A stretch of 64,000 nt of DNA from Thermococcus sp. AM4 (GTDB lineage Archaea > Methanobacteriota_B > Thermococci > Thermococcales > Thermococcaceae): positions 1,302,001 through 1,366,000 of the forward strand of contig NC_016051.1 of assembly GCF_000151205.2 (NCBI RefSeq). Direction: 5' to 3'. The notes under the pieces were generated by a model. That model did no database searches. It was not told the origin of the DNA and saw nothing but the letters and a program-made list of their open reading frames with translations. How positions within the stretch are numbered: position 1 is the first letter of the stretch; each line of letters begins with the position of its first letter. Below are positions 38,252 through 52,915 of the stretch, in pieces. The position numbers and the translations under genes are program-made.

Positions 38252-39829
38252 TCACGCCTCCAGGCGGAGGCGCCTGACCACGAACTCCTTGTCGAGCGAG
38301 GCCAAGAACGGGGCCAGCCTCGGCCCGCGGTCCTTCCCGATGAAGAGGTTGTAGAGTGCTTTGAACCACTCCCTGCTCGGGATTCCGCGCTTCTTGGCAA
38401 CGTCGAAGATTGCGTTGTTGAGCTCATCTACGGTGAAGGTATTGGTCTCAATCCAGTCCGCTAATTCTCTCATTGCCTCTACTATTTCGGGCTTGAGTTC
38501 AAGCTTCGGCGGCTCATCAAGCAGGCTGAACTTGACGTTCTCAGGGGCGTACTTCTCGACCCAGTTCCTGGCGAGCCTAATGCGGAGCCTTATCCTCTCG
38601 AGGTCTTCTTCATCGAGCTTTTCCGGAACGTGGCCCTGCTCCTGGAGAACCCGGATTATTCCCTCCTCGTCGAGGTGGGGCATCTGAACGAGCGTGACCA
38701 AAAACCTGAAGGGCGCCTGAGCGATAAGCCTCTCCGGAACCTTCGGCATCGAGAGCTCGTAGGTCCTCTTGAGTTCCTCTTCCTCCTCGGGGTTCTTAGC
38801 GTGCTCGAGGCCGAAATAAATCCTCTCGACCTTGTCGAACTCGTCGTAGAGGTTGAGCAGGCCGAGGCCGAGGTCTATCCTGAGTTCCTTGTTGGGCCTC
38901 GCCTTGGCGTAGATGAAGCGGATTATTCCCGGCTCGAGCACCTCGTAGAGGTCTGAAAGCAGGATAACGTTGCCCTTTGAGCCACTCATCTTGCCCTTCT
39001 GCCCCTTGATTCCGACGAACTCGTACATGAGCGTCATCGGGGCCTTCCAGCCGAAGACCTTCTCGGAAATCTCCCTTCCGGTGTCGTAGGAGCTTCCGGC
39101 GGCGAGGTGGTCCTTTCCAGCGGGCTCGAAGTCCACCCTGAAGTGTGCCCAGCGCATCGGCCAGTCGACGCGCCAGCGGAGCTTAACGTTGCCCTCCCTT
39201 ATGTCGGTCTCCCCCTCGCTTCCGCAGTGCTCACAGCGGTATTTGACCTTCCACCCGCCGTCCCACGAGACGAACTTCGCCTCTCGCCTGCACTTCGGGC
39301 AGTAGACCATAACAGGTTGCCAGTCGTCTTCGAGGGGCGGCTGTTTAGCCCTCTCACGGTACTTGTCGAGAACGGCCTTAATCTCATCGCGCTTTTCGAG
39401 GGCGAGTCTTATCTCGTCGGCGTACTCGCCGGACTTGTACAGCTCGCTCGCGTAGAGGAAATCAACCTCAATGCCGAGTTTCTTTATCTCTTCCTCGAAC
39501 TTCTCCATGAAGTGCTCCGCGTAGCTGTCGTGACAGCCCCACGGGTCGGGAACTTCCCTGACCGGCTTCGTGAGGTGCTCCTCCCACTCCTGCGGGACGT
39601 TCTTGGGGACCTTCCTAAAACGGTCGTAGTCGTCCCACATGTGGATGTGCCTGACCTTCTTTCCCCTGTCCCTCAGGGCGTGGCCCACTATGTAGGCCGT
39701 GAAGAACTCTCTAAAATTGCCTATGTGAACGTAACCGCTCGGCGTGATTCCGCTCTCGACCACGTACTCCTCCTTGTCGCCCCTTTCGCGGATTATCTTT
39801 TCTGCCATGTAGTCAGCCCAGTGAACCAT
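38252..39829 (-). CDS. lysS: Lysyl-tRNA synthetase, class I
   Basis: 525 residues. Class I LysRS occurs mainly in archaea. The ATP site motifs are [15 protein letters not shown] (HIGH-like) and [11 protein letters not shown] (KMSKS-like), with a zinc ribbon YCPKCRREA and CEHCGSEG between them. The start is ATG 39829 with GGTGGTGAG upstream; in-frame sequence upstream of that is leader. The enzyme charges tRNA-Lys. It ends seven bases from the convergent methyltransferase gene. Confidence 0.96.
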   Translation of the reverse strand: MVHWADYMAEKIIRERGDKEEYVVESGITPSGYVHIGNFREFFTAYIVGHALRDRGKKVRHIHMWDDYDRFRKVPKNVPQEWEEHLTKPVREVPDPWGCHDSYAEHFMEKFEEEIKKLGIEVDFLYASELYKSGEYADEIRLALEKRDEIKAVLDKYRERAKQPPLEDDWQPVMVYCPKCRREAKFVSWDGGWKVKYRCEHCGSEGETDIREGNVKLRWRVDWPMRWAHFRVDFEPAGKDHLAAGSSYDTGREISEKVFGWKAPMTLMYEFVGIKGQKGKMSGSKGNVILLSDLYEVLEPGIIRFIYAKARPNKELRIDLGLGLLNLYDEFDKVERIYFGLEHAKNPEEEEELKRTYELSMPKVPERLIAQAPFRFLVTLVQMPHLDEEGIIRVLQEQGHVPEKLDEEDLERIRLRIRLARNWVEKYAPENVKFSLLDEPPKLELKPEIVEAMRELADWIETNTFTVDELNNAIFDVAKKRGIPSREWFKALYNLFIGKDRGPRLAPFLASLDKEFVVRRLRLEA

Positions 39830-39901
39830 TCTCACCACCGCGCTTAGCTCCTCGAAAGGGCTTTTAAGGTTAGCCTCCATTTGAACAACTTCCCAAGAGA
39901 A

Positions 39902-39912
39902 ACATTTATAAG
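39902..39912 (+). promoter_or_regulatory. TATA-like promoter of the 289-residue gene
   Basis: acatttataag lies 44-54 bases before ATG 39956, with GGTGG between, consistent with a short leader. Confidence 0.5.
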
Positions 39913-39955
39913 TGCAGAAAGTAAAAACTACCGAACAATGTAACAGGTGGACGCC

Positions 39956-40825
39956 ATGGAGTTCGAACTAATGAGAATGAACGTCTTCTTCCCAGCGTCG
40001 CTGGAGCTTCAGGAGGAGCTGCTCAAGGCCGGCTTTAAAGTGCCGTACGACAAGGAAACCGGGAGAAAAACTCCCGTTCCAGTGGTCTCGAGCTCAAGGG
40101 AAGGACGAAAGCTGAGACGGGGGAGACTGCTGAAGGCCAAAGACGTTGAAATGAAAGATAAGTTCGCGGTGATTCCCGAGGAGAGGGCTCTCATCGAGTT
40201 CGAAGTTACAGAGAAGGGCTTTCTCTTGATAAGGCCTAAGCCACTGGAGTACCACCTCGAGGAACTTGGCTTTCTCTCGGTTCCGCCGAGGCTATGGGGG
40301 ACGTGGGCGAGCTTCTCACTGCCCTTCTCAACTTACGATGCGCTTCTCTCAGAGCTGGAAGAGTTTAAAGGGGAGGGAAAGGGCTTTTACACCGCATCAA
40401 AGGGTTCGAGGGGAAGGATTGAGGTCTACGCATACAGGGGGAGGACGAGGAAGGATCTCGGAATTCCGGTTTTCGGATACTCCCTCGGACTCCACGGCTT
40501 AACCTTGGCGGAGGAGTACTTAAGGGAAAAGGCAGGGGAGAACGGCGTCCCTGAGGAAAGGCTCCGCTACCTCAAGCTCGGCCTGAGGAAGAGGAAGGAA
40601 ACCAAGGCGGGGTTAAAGGTCGGAATCGTCTGGGAGAACGGAAGGCCTGTTGAGGTTGCGCTCAAGCTCTCGACGACAGAGCCGAGGGTCAGAATTCAAG
40701 GCCTCTACGGCGAGCTGGTTGGGAAGTCGAGGGGAGAACTGACGAGAACGGACGACTGGTACATCGTGGTTCACGCTTCCGACTTCGTCACGGCACTTGA
40801 AACCGTTGGAGGAACGTTCGGATAA
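39956..40825 (+). CDS. Unrecognised 289-residue protein
   Basis: Soluble protein with a basic central part. It starts [19 protein letters not shown] behind GGTGG. It contains a strand-rich C-terminal half ([36 protein letters not shown]). No motif or membrane segment is evident. GC content and codon use match the core genes, and it has its own TATA-like promoter, so it looks resident. No function is proposed. Confidence 0.65.
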   Translation: MEFELMRMNVFFPASLELQEELLKAGFKVPYDKETGRKTPVPVVSSSREGRKLRRGRLLKAKDVEMKDKFAVIPEERALIEFEVTEKGFLLIRPKPLEYHLEELGFLSVPPRLWGTWASFSLPFSTYDALLSELEEFKGEGKGFYTASKGSRGRIEVYAYRGRTRKDLGIPVFGYSLGLHGLTLAEEYLREKAGENGVPEERLRYLKLGLRKRKETKAGLKVGIVWENGRPVEVALKLSTTEPRVRIQGLYGELVGKSRGELTRTDDWYIVVHASDFVTALETVGGTFG

Positions 40826-40865
40826 AGTTATTAGGTTCAGCCCCTTTCATTTTTTGGTGGAATCA

Positions 40866-41474
40866 ATGTTCGAGTGGTTGCCCTACGCGGGTTTAGCGGC
40901 CCTGCTCATACTGCTTGCAATCGGCTTCACGAGGAAGCTGGGCGAGGAATGGGCGTGGATAAACAGGAAGATAATTCACTTCAGCATCGTTCCGGCCGTT
41001 CTGATGTTCTACTACGGAAAAATTCCTGCGGAGGTTTTCAGCGCGGCAGCTTTCGCCTTTGCCCTGTTCCAGCTGTGGCCCCACATCAAAAAGCGGGAGT
41101 TCTCCTGGTACCAGATAGAGCACAACTACGGGGAGGTCTTCTTCGCGTTTTCGGCATCGATAATACCCCTTGTTTTGCCGAGGGAGTACGCGACTGCCCT
41201 TTTGCTCGCGATGGCAATCAGTGATGGCGTTACAGGAGTCGTGAGACACTACTACTTTAGAAGGCACGGCTTCAACGTGAAGCTCAAGAAGCACTGGACT
41301 GGAAGCCTGGCATACTTGGCAACGGCCGTTGTAATAGCACTCATTTACCTCGACGTGGATACAATAAGAAAAGTGATGTGGGCAGTGATACTGGCCTTAG
41401 CGGAGTACCAGCCCTGGCTCGACGACAACTTGGCCGTTCCGCTGGTGGGAAGCCTGCTGTTCCTTCTCTACTGA
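40866..41474 (+). CDS. CTP-dependent lipid kinase / phosphatidate cytidylyltransferase-like membrane protein
   Basis: 202 residues with about six membrane segments. INRKIIHFSIVPAVLMF resembles the conserved RKxxHF motif of the SEC59/dolichol kinase/VTE5 group, and AMAISDGVTGVVRHYYF fits the second signature of that group. An isoprenoid-lipid phosphorylation role is likely, but the exact substrate is not. ATG 40866 follows GGTGGAATC. It converges with the DUF366 gene and overlaps it by seven bases. Confidence 0.75.
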   Translation: MFEWLPYAGLAALLILLAIGFTRKLGEEWAWINRKIIHFSIVPAVLMFYYGKIPAEVFSAAAFAFALFQLWPHIKKREFSWYQIEHNYGEVFFAFSASIIPLVLPREYATALLLAMAISDGVTGVVRHYYFRRHGFNVKLKKHWTGSLAYLATAVVIALIYLDVDTIRKVMWAVILALAEYQPWLDDNLAVPLVGSLLFLLY

Positions 41475-42034
41475 GCCCACCTGACCTTCAGGCTGTCCTT
41501 CTTCACCTTTTTGAACTCCTCAACGAGTGCCCTTCCGGTTCTCTCCATGAACTCCTCAACATTAGTGATGCCAACTTCCTTGAGGCCTATTGCCTCCACC
41601 CCCTCAGGAATCCCTTTCGCCTCGACGTTTATCCCGATGTGGATTTTGACGCTCACTGGGGAAACGGTTGCTATCGAGATGCTGAGCTTTCTCCCGTTAA
41701 CGTAGATATCGTCGCCCTTTCTCTCGGTCTTCACCCCGTAGTCGTTGAGAACCTCGCAGAGCTTGGCTATGAAGAGCTTCTGGAGAGTCGAGGCAAAGAG
41801 CGTGTTGACCAAATCAAAGACCTCGATGATGTAGTGCACCATGTCGTCGCTCTTGATTTCCTTGCTCGCGCGGAGGTCCTCTATGTCAATCATCTCCTCG
41901 ACTTTGACGTCGCACTTTCCGCGAAAGACGACGAGCGAGTTTCCGAGGATTCCGAAGTTCCTGTAGGCCCAGTGGCTTCCTATCGCGGAGCCGTTGTAGT
42001 CTATGCGTTTGTCTTTAACGACTAGCAACTCCAT
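41468..42034 (-). CDS. DUF366 family protein
   Basis: 188 residues. It begins MELLVVKDKRIDYNGSAIGSH behind GGTGAT, followed by SLVVFRGKCDVKVEEMIDIED and DDMVHYIIEVFD, a pattern I recognise as the archaeal DUF366 family. Function unknown; a mixed alpha/beta enzyme-like fold is likely. It starts four bases after the stop of the MDP-1-like phosphatase gene, so the two are co-transcribed. Confidence 0.75.
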   Translation of the reverse strand: MELLVVKDKRIDYNGSAIGSHWAYRNFGILGNSLVVFRGKCDVKVEEMIDIEDLRASKEIKSDDMVHYIIEVFDLVNTLFASTLQKLFIAKLCEVLNDYGVKTERKGDDIYVNGRKLSISIATVSPVSVKIHIGINVEAKGIPEGVEAIGLKEVGITNVEEFMERTGRALVEEFKKVKKDSLKVRWAQ

Positions 42035-42038
42035 GCTA

Positions 42039-42515
42039 TCACCCCAGCTTTTGGAGTAGTTGTTTAAGCTCCTCAAAACTCTTTACATCCACCCACATGT
42101 GAATGAAATCAACGCCGGGAACGGCCATTTTGACACCATCGATGTGAATCACTCGGTCGTCAATGTAGATAACGTCGTCGATGTCGTAGCCGATAGAACG
42201 AAGCTCCTCGATGGTTCTTCGAATCATATCGCCCTTGTCAGGATGGCCCTCGATTTTTGGGAAGATAAAGTAGTCCCATAGACCAAAGCCCTCAAGAATC
42301 GGCCTTACCCTCTCCTCGATGTTCCAGCTCGCGATGCTTAGAATGAACCTTTCGCTCGCCCATTCGATGAACTCGCGAACACCAGGAAAGAGGCAGAGTT
42401 TTTGGCCGAGGGAATCTGTTAAACACTCACCGCTGAACTCATAAGGCGGAACCAAAGCAGAAGCGTCCTCGTGGTCCCAGAGGGTGCCGTCCAAATCGAG
42501 AACGAGCAGTCTCAT
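42039..42515 (-). CDS. HAD phosphatase, MDP-1-like
   Basis: 158 residues with HAD motif I LLVLDLDGTLWDHED (nucleophile Asp near residue 7), motif II FILSIASWN and motif III/IV with KIEGHPDKGDM and VIYIDDRVIHID. This resembles magnesium-dependent phosphatase-1, which acts on phosphotyrosine or sugar phosphates; the substrate here is unknown. The first gene of the minus-strand pair. Confidence 0.85.
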   Translation of the reverse strand: MRLLVLDLDGTLWDHEDASALVPPYEFSGECLTDSLGQKLCLFPGVREFIEWASERFILSIASWNIEERVRPILEGFGLWDYFIFPKIEGHPDKGDMIRRTIEELRSIGYDIDDVIYIDDRVIHIDGVKMAVPGVDFIHMWVDVKSFEELKQLLQKLG

Positions 42516-42600
42516 CGGAATCACCGGAAGAAGATATCACGGAGAATTTTAATTTTTGCGGATTGAATCTTGAAGAAGAGTCGAGTTGGGTTAAGTCATG

Positions 42601-45711
<3,111 letters not shown>

Positions 45712-45777
45712 CGTGACCCCTGTTCGGGGTCTCAGGCCCTTCCACCCCGAGCCGAGCTCGGGATGTGCACCTCTTCG

Positions 45778-45854
45778 TGGTGGACCGGCCGGGATTCGAA
45801 CCCGGGGCCTCCGGCTTGCAAAGCCGGCGCTCTCCCAAGCTGAGCTACCGGCCC
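45778..45854 (-). tRNA. tRNA-Ala (anticodon TGC), CCA encoded
   Basis: Minus strand, 77 bases with the 3' CCA (45778-45780). The acceptor GGGCCGG pairs with CCGGTCC (one G-T pair), the D arm is GCTC...GAGC, the anticodon arm CCGGC-TTTGCAA-GCCGG shows the TGC anticodon, and the T arm is CCGGG-TTCGAAT-CCCGG. It sits in the 16S-23S spacer, the usual place in Thermococcales. Confidence 0.97.
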
Positions 45855-45861
45855 ACTGAAG

Positions 45862-47480
<1,619 letters not shown>

Positions 47481-47659
47481 CTTACCCCCGAGGGGTCCGC
47501 CTTTCGGCGTTTCCTCGGGAGCGCACCTTTTTGTGACCCGGGCTGGAGGGCGGGGTTCATCGTTGGGTGCTTTGCACCCTTTCCCCCCGACGCCGCCGTC
47601 TTGGCGCCCGGGTGTTTTGCCCCCTCTTCGGGGGCTCCACCCAATAGGGCGGAACTCCA

Positions 47660-47706
47660 CCGATACAAAATTTTTGCAAAGCAACTGAGAGGGGATATTT
47701 TTGAAA
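47660..47706 (-). promoter_or_regulatory. Probable rRNA operon promoter region
   Basis: This is the AT-rich patch closest upstream of the GC-rich leader. It contains TTCAAAAATATCC (47705-47693) and GCAAAAATTTTGTATC (47677-47662) on the minus strand, either of which could be BRE/TATA. The exact element cannot be chosen by eye. Confidence 0.4.
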
Positions 47707-47717
47707 AAGAAGCCGTC

Positions 47718-47723
47718 AAAAAA
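47718..47723 (-). terminator. Oligo-T terminator after prs
   Basis: A T6 run on the minus strand, 54 bases after the prs stop, within an AT-rich stretch. It would separate prs from the rRNA operon. Confidence 0.4.
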
Positions 47724-47776
47724 GAGAACCAAAATGACCATATTTAGACATAAAAATGTTAAAATCCTTGCCAACA

Positions 47777-48616
47777 TCAGAGGCGAAGTATCTCGGGGAC
47801 GATGCTTATCTTCGAGACGGGAGTTGGTATCGTATTCGTAACCGCAAGCTCGTCAACGGCATCGCTTACCCTCTCAACGGCCCCCTGAGCAAAGACCCCA
47901 TGGGTAACCCCGACGAAGATCTTCTCCGCGCCGAGCTTCCTGAGTATACGGGCCGCTTTAATCATCGTTCCACCGGTACTTATTATGTCATCCACTATGA
48001 GCACGTTCTTGCCCTTAACGTCCACCTCCACCGGCCTCATCTCAACTTCCGTCGGGGAGATGCGTCTCTTCTCAAAGTGGCTGTACTCCAGACCGAGCTC
48101 CATCGCAACGGCCTTAGCCCGCCCGAGGGCACCCCTGTCCGGGGCAAGGACTATTCCCTCGCCAAGCTTCTCGCGGAAGTAGTCCGCTATGATCCCCGCC
48201 GGGGAGACGTTTACCCCCTTGCCCGGGAAGTACCTAAGGGTCTCGGGATTGTGAAGGTCGAAGACGTAGAGTTCATCGTAGTAGAGGCCGAGGGCTTTCA
48301 TCACAGCCCTCACGCTTATCGGCTCGCCCTCCTTCGTAACCCTGTCCTGCCTGCTGTAGGCGAAGTAGGGAACAACCGCGCGGAGCCTCTCGAATCCTCT
48401 CTCCCGGAGGGCATCCCCTATGAGGATCAGCTCGACGATTTTCTCGTCCTGAGGCGCGAACGTTGAGCTGACAACGGTGGCCTCTTTCCCAGAGCCGAGA
48501 ACCCGGACGTACTTCTCCCCGTCTGGGAATTTCCTGAGTTCGACTTCGAGAACGTCTCCACCGAGTTTCCTGAGCTCCCCCTCGAGGTGTCTCCCACCGC
48601 TCCCGATAACGAACAT
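47777..48616 (-). CDS. prs: Ribose-phosphate pyrophosphokinase
   Basis: 279 residues, the short archaeal form. It makes PRPP from ribose-5-phosphate and ATP for nucleotide, His and Trp synthesis. It has the N-terminal [35 protein letters not shown] and the PRPP-binding loop [17 protein letters not shown] 48616 follows GGAGGTGGCGCTC. It is the last gene of a minus-strand run psmB-ASCH-DUF1614-prs, 55 bases after the previous stop. Confidence 0.95.
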   Translation of the reverse strand: MFVIGSGGRHLEGELRKLGGDVLEVELRKFPDGEKYVRVLGSGKEATVVSSTFAPQDEKIVELILIGDALRERGFERLRAVVPYFAYSRQDRVTKEGEPISVRAVMKALGLYYDELYVFDLHNPETLRYFPGKGVNVSPAGIIADYFREKLGEGIVLAPDRGALGRAKAVAMELGLEYSHFEKRRISPTEVEMRPVEVDVKGKNVLIVDDIISTGGTMIKAARILRKLGAEKIFVGVTHGVFAQGAVERVSDAVDELAVTNTIPTPVSKISIVPEILRL

Positions 48617-48671
48617 GAGCGCCACCTCCTTTGACGGCTTCCTGTTGAAGCACGGCCTTATAAATCCACCG

Positions 48672-49376
48672 TTATACCAGAAGAACGGCAATTATTCCCG
48701 CGAGGAAGATCCCGTCGAAGGTTCCGGCACCGCCTATGCTGACCATCGGAGCACCCAGATGCTTAAGCTTGCCCCAGTTCATCAGGTCTGCACCTATAAG
48801 AACACCCAATGTACCGCTGGCGTAGGCTATTAGGGGCTTGTAGTCCCCCCCGAACAGGAAGGCAAGGACAACGGCTATGATCGGAGGTATAAAGCTCGGT
48901 ATGGCAATGCCAACACCGTGAACGGGCTTTGAAACAGCGTGGCTGAAGAGCGACGCTATGCCCACCGCGATCCCCATGTTGAGGAGCACGTCCCCCCTTC
49001 CAAGGGATACCAGCCTCAAAACTTCGTAGAGAACTATGCTGAGTGGAACCAGGGCACCCCCGACGTTAATGGCGATTATCATCTTCTGCTCTTCGAGATC
49101 GAAGTAGGGAACGGGATATGGAATGCCGAAGAACCGGACTTCCTTCACCTTGACGACGGGGACGTAGGTTCTCTCCTCAGCCACGGGAATGTTGAGGAAA
49201 CTTCCAAAGAGGGACGCAAGGAATAGCGTGTAAGCAACGGCAGGAGGAATGCCGAGCCTTTGAAACGCCGCCGTGACCATGCCGGAGAATATCGTGAAGA
49301 AGACGATGAACAGGAGAAAGAGCACCAGAAAGAAGGGAAGCCCCACGGGGGGTATGAGGTACCTATACCTCATCAT
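48672..49376 (-). CDS. DUF1614-like membrane protein
   Basis: 234 residues with about seven hydrophobic segments ([18 protein letters not shown] near the N terminus, [18 protein letters not shown] and [18 protein letters not shown] further on). [19 protein letters not shown] at the end with the Asp in a Gly-rich loop matches the archaeal DUF1614 family as I remember it. Function unknown. GGGGGAGG abuts the tandem ATGs at 49376 and 49373, and the start is ambiguous between them. It overlaps the ASCH gene by 14 bases. Confidence 0.7.
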   Translation of the reverse strand: MMRYRYLIPPVGLPFFLVLFLLFIVFFTIFSGMVTAAFQRLGIPPAVAYTLFLASLFGSFLNIPVAEERTYVPVVKVKEVRFFGIPYPVPYFDLEEQKMIIAINVGGALVPLSIVLYEVLRLVSLGRGDVLLNMGIAVGIASLFSHAVSKPVHGVGIAIPSFIPPIIAVVLAFLFGGDYKPLIAYASGTLGVLIGADLMNWGKLKHLGAPMVSIGGAGTFDGIFLAGIIAVLLV

Positions 49377-49734
49377 CCTCCCCCAGCTCAACGTTGGCCC
49401 AGACCTGAACGCCCTTCTTGAGCCTTACTCTTACAGGCCTCTCGAACTTCCTCGCGTTCTTGAAGACCCACGCGTAGAGGGGCTTTCCGTTGGAGTAGTC
49501 CCTGAGGAAGGGATAATCAACGAGATGCTTGTCCCCGTGTTCAGCCAGCTCCTCAGGCGTAAAGGGCCCGAGGACGTCCACGAGTTCCGCTTTCCCTATA
49601 GCCTTTCCGTTGCTTATTATGAGCACCTCTCCCCTGATGCGGGTTCGGGACTTCCGTATCTCCCAGATCTTTTTGCCCTCCACTATCCACCCGGCGTAGG
49701 GCTGCCTTATTATAAGGCCCCTCAAGGTCATCAC
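49363..49734 (-). CDS. ASCH-domain protein
   Basis: 123 residues, nearly all ASCH domain: [32 protein letters not shown] has the typical QPyxxwIxxGxKxxExR pattern, and [19 protein letters not shown] completes the barrel. ASCH proteins bind RNA or modified nucleosides, and some are nucleoside amidohydrolases; the role here is not known. The start overlaps the psmB stop by four bases; a second ATG at 49731 is possible. Confidence 0.85.
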   Translation of the reverse strand: MMTLRGLIIRQPYAGWIVEGKKIWEIRKSRTRIRGEVLIISNGKAIGKAELVDVLGPFTPEELAEHGDKHLVDYPFLRDYSNGKPLYAWVFKNARKFERPVRVRLKKGVQVWANVELGEDDEV

Positions 49735-50336
49735 TCCTTGAACTCGACGAACTCCTCTTTCATGCCGTCCTTGGTGATAACGACAACCTGAACCTTCCTC
49801 TCACCGGTGTAAACGTCCCTTTTGCCCGCGGTCCTGACGGCCCTAACGGCCAGCTCCTTGGCCTCCTCGATGCTCATGTCTTCTCTATAGCCGTCCTCTA
49901 TTATCGCGATGGCAAAGGGACTGCCCGAGCCTGTTGCAGTGTACTTCTCAAAGACCAGCCCGCCGAGGGCATCGACGCTCGCCAGTTCAGGTTTGTCCAC
50001 GTAGCCGCCTATGAGTATCTGCACCATGTAGGGGAACCACTTGTTCTCGTTGAGTATGTTGCTCAGCAGGTTTGCCATAGCCCTCGTCGTCATGGGCCTT
50101 CCCCACGTGAACTGGTAGTACCTCGCCTGGGCCTCGAGCATCCTCGCCAAAGCCTGAACGTCTCCCACGCTCCCGGCGGTTGTTATCGCTATCCTGTCCG
50201 TGATGGGGAGTATCTTCCTTATGTTGAGCGTCTCAACCATGTTGCCGAGTGAAGCCTGCGTATCAGCGGCAAGCACGACGCCATCCTTAACCTTTATACC
50301 AACGGTGGTTGTCCCGGTTTTCTTTTCCTCCACCAT
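49731..50336 (-). CDS. psmB: 20S proteasome beta subunit
   Basis: 201 residues. A short propeptide MVEEKKTG precedes the mature Thr of [20 protein letters not shown], with the catalytic Thr, Asp and Lys (about residues 9, 25 and 41 in this chain) present. [19 protein letters not shown] gives the usual C-terminal part. This is a catalytic peptidase subunit. The alpha subunit is at 27389. The start is ATG 50336 behind GGGGGTGAT. Confidence 0.95.
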   Translation of the reverse strand: MVEEKKTGTTTVGIKVKDGVVLAADTQASLGNMVETLNIRKILPITDRIAITTAGSVGDVQALARMLEAQARYYQFTWGRPMTTRAMANLLSNILNENKWFPYMVQILIGGYVDKPELASVDALGGLVFEKYTATGSGSPFAIAIIEDGYREDMSIEEAKELAVRAVRTAGKRDVYTGERKVQVVVITKDGMKEEFVEFKE

Positions 50337-50385
50337 AATCACCCCCAGAACTAACTTCTCGCCATGAATTTAAAGGTTTGGTAGC

Positions 50386-51105
50386 TCACAGAGAGGACAG
50401 CACGGCCGTTCCGAAGCGGCCCCGAACGAATTCGACCTTAACCCCGTAAACTTTTTCAAGAACCTCCGGCGAAAGGCCTTTGGCGCTGCCCTCCCAGAAC
50501 TTCTCACCGTCCTTGAGGACAAGGAGCTCGTTGGCGTACCTGAGTGCGAGGTTGAGGTCGTGGAGAACCGCGATCACAATTTTCTCCTCCCGAAGTTCCT
50601 TCAACAGCTCCATTATCCTGAGGGCATGATTTACGTCGAGGTGGCTGGTCGGCTCATCGAGGAGAATAACCTTCCCTCCCTGTGCCAGCGCCCGGGCAAG
50701 GAGAACCAACTGGTACTCACCGCCCGAAAGCGAGAGCACTGACTCATCTTTCCTATCCCAGAGACCCACCTTTTTGAGGGCGCTTTTCACGCTGCCTCCA
50801 GTGAAGTACGTGCCCATCTCCACGAACTCCGCGATGGTGAAGTTGAACTCGGGAACCGAGGCCTGGGGCACGTAGGAGACGAACCTCGCCCGCTCCCTCG
50901 GGCTCATGTGGATTAAATCAACGCCATCGAGTTCCACCTCTCCCTCAGGCCTGAGGATCCCCGCAATGCACTTCAGGAGCGTGCTCTTACCGGCCCCGTT
51001 GGGCCCGATCACCGCGAGCAGACTACCCCTGCGGGCCTCGAAGGAAACTCCCCGGAGGACCTTTCTCCTTCCGTACGAAAAGGAAACGTTCACCCTGAGG
51101 ATCAT
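50386..51105 (-). CDS. ABC transporter ATPase (FecE/BtuD type)
   Basis: 239 residues. Walker A is IGPNGAGKSTLL, the Q-loop is FVSYVPQASVPEF, the signature is LSGGEYQLVLLARALAQ and Walker B is VILLDEPTSHLDV, with H in VIAVLHDLNLALRYA. This family powers uptake of iron-siderophores, haem or cobalamin. It overlaps the permease gene by four bases. No substrate-binding protein gene lies in the window. Confidence 0.93.
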   Translation of the reverse strand: MILRVNVSFSYGRRKVLRGVSFEARRGSLLAVIGPNGAGKSTLLKCIAGILRPEGEVELDGVDLIHMSPRERARFVSYVPQASVPEFNFTIAEFVEMGTYFTGGSVKSALKKVGLWDRKDESVLSLSGGEYQLVLLARALAQGGKVILLDEPTSHLDVNHALRIMELLKELREEKIVIAVLHDLNLALRYANELLVLKDGEKFWEGSAKGLSPEVLEKVYGVKVEFVRGRFGTAVLSSL

Positions 51106-52106
51106 GTGAGAGACTCACCCCTCTTGTGCTTCCTGAGGAGGTAAAGGAAGAAAGGCCCCCCCATCATCGCGGTAACGATGCCGACTGGAATCTCAGTTGG
51201 CCTGGCTATCGTCCTGGCGAGTAAATCCGCCAGAACCATCAGGATCCCTCCAAGAAGGGCCGCGTTCAAGGTTAACCTCTTGTGGTTGGGTCCGACGAGG
51301 GTTCTTGCAATGTGGGGACCGATGAGACCCACGAAGCCTATGATCCCGGCCGACGCAACGGAAACGGCACTCATCACGGCAATAACGATCACAACGAATT
51401 TGCGGAAGGTATCAACGTCCAGCCCGAGGGCAAGGCCCTCCTCACCGAGGAGGAGAAGGTTCAGTTCCTTCCATTTCCATAGGAGGAAACTGATGCCGAA
51501 GAGAGAGGCAAGAAAAACGTTTCTAACGTCGCTCCACTCGGCACCGTTGAAGCTTCCCATGAGCCACATATACGTGATGTGGGCCTTCGGTCCGAGTGTC
51601 AGAACGAGATATGAGGTTATGGCCCCCGCCATAAAGCTGAAAGCCACCCCCGAGAGGAGGAGCGTATCAACGGGTATCCTGCCATCCACCTTGGCGACGG
51701 TGTAAACTATGTAAACCGAGAGGAGGGCGAAGGCAAAGGACAGCAACGAAACGTGATCCGGAAAGTAGATGAGACCTAAAGCGGCACCGATGCTCGCACC
51801 CCCACTTATCCCGATTATGTACGGGTCGGCCATGGGGTTCTTAAAGAGGGCCTGACTCGCCACGCCGGCGCTCGCCAAGGAGAGTCCAACGAGGTAGGCG
51901 AGAAGAACCCTCGGCAGGCGGAGCTCCCAGACTATGATAAAATACCTCGGCCTTTTTGCCGAGTGCTCCTTTAAAAGAGTCGTTTTCAGCCCGTAAACTA
52001 TCGAGCTGGTAACATCGGACGGGCTAAGCCTAACTGAGCCCACGTAAACGCCAAGGAACATGACGGCGATTGATAGGAGGAGCAAAGCCGGGAGCCACTT
52101 CCGCAT
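51102..52106 (-). CDS. FecCD-family ABC transporter permease
   Basis: 334 residues with about nine to ten hydrophobic segments. Family signatures: GLSLASAGVASQALFKNPMADPYIIGISGGASIGAA, in two parts, and AGIIGFVGLIGPHIARTLVGPNHK near the C terminus. It partners the ATPase downstream. Its start at 52106 lies just after a TATA-like element and an inverted repeat, so uptake is probably regulated by metal or cofactor level. Confidence 0.92.
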   Translation of the reverse strand: MRKWLPALLLLSIAVMFLGVYVGSVRLSPSDVTSSIVYGLKTTLLKEHSAKRPRYFIIVWELRLPRVLLAYLVGLSLASAGVASQALFKNPMADPYIIGISGGASIGAALGLIYFPDHVSLLSFAFALLSVYIVYTVAKVDGRIPVDTLLLSGVAFSFMAGAITSYLVLTLGPKAHITYMWLMGSFNGAEWSDVRNVFLASLFGISFLLWKWKELNLLLLGEEGLALGLDVDTFRKFVVIVIAVMSAVSVASAGIIGFVGLIGPHIARTLVGPNHKRLTLNAALLGGILMVLADLLARTIARPTEIPVGIVTAMMGGPFFLYLLRKHKRGESLT

Positions 52107-52108
52107 GT

Positions 52109-52136
52109 GCTGGAGTTTTTGTCCAGCCTTTTAAAG
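52109..52136 (-). promoter_or_regulatory. Promoter and operator-like dyad of the ABC transporter
   Basis: On the minus strand CTTTAAAA (52136-52129) is a TATA element. It is followed by GCTGGA (52127-52122), a 7-base spacer and TCCAGC (52114-52109). The dyad ends three bases before the permease ATG and covers the expected transcription start, which suggests a repressor site. Confidence 0.5.
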
Positions 52137-52183
52137 TTGATGATTCCATATATCTTTGTCTTATGAGAGCATTTGCTGCACCA

Positions 52184-52888
52184 TTATTGAAGGTACCCTT
52201 TCTTCTGAAGCCAACTATAAACATCTTTTGCCAACCACCTTTTTGGAACGAGGCTACCACTGTCATAATCTCTTTTTATATCAGAGTTCCCATACTCATT
52301 AACAAGACGTTTTAAGTATTCAGGGAAGTTCTTTCTTAGATAGTTCTCACATACTACTACAATCATAAGATAGAAACGTCTCATAAACCAAGGCTTGTCC
52401 TCAGGCTCACTTTTGTTTCGTATATACTCAAGGTATGGTCTAATTGCTATAAACGAACGAACGACAAGACCTCCAAATTCTTCTTGGATAAAAGTTTCAT
52501 CAATAAATCCTTTATAGACATAATAACCAACCTTATTAAACGCAACGCTAACAAAACGAACAATTTGCCAGTTTTTATCATGATCTTTTCCAGAGAATAT
52601 TTCATCCGGGCTCCTCTTTTCTTTCGCCCATTGAGAAATTATGTTCAGATCTTGTTTAATATCATTGCTAAGGAATTCATATGTTTTATTAAGAGCGTCG
52701 AATCTCAACTGCTGGAGTGTCAAATCCAATTGATATATTGTCACTGCCATAATAACTGTTGCTATTGTTGTTATTGCAGTCAGAACAACATTGGTCGCAT
52801 CAAAATTTTTCGTCAAAGACCATGCAATAGTCGATATTATTAATATCATAACACTAGAAATTAGCGCAATAAGTTTAACATGGCGCAT
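52184..52888 (-). CDS. AT-rich membrane protein, DUF4760-like
   Basis: 234 residues with two N-terminal membrane segments (LIALISSVMILIISTIAW and VVLTAITTIATVIMAVTIY) and a cytoplasmic helical part (LRFDALNKTYEFLSND, YYVYKGFIDETFIQEEFGGLV, AIRPYLEYIRNK). This two-helix plus soluble layout resembles DUF4760-type proteins. The DNA is strikingly A+T-rich compared with its neighbours, with many ATA, AAT and TTT codons, so it is likely transferred. No GGAGG-type ribosome site stands out. Function unknown. Confidence 0.7.
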   Translation of the reverse strand: MRHVKLIALISSVMILIISTIAWSLTKNFDATNVVLTAITTIATVIMAVTIYQLDLTLQQLRFDALNKTYEFLSNDIKQDLNIISQWAKEKRSPDEIFSGKDHDKNWQIVRFVSVAFNKVGYYVYKGFIDETFIQEEFGGLVVRSFIAIRPYLEYIRNKSEPEDKPWFMRRFYLMIVVVCENYLRKNFPEYLKRLVNEYGNSDIKRDYDSGSLVPKRWLAKDVYSWLQKKGYLQ

Positions 52889-52915
52889 TTACACTCCCCC
52901 CTCCTATAACACATG

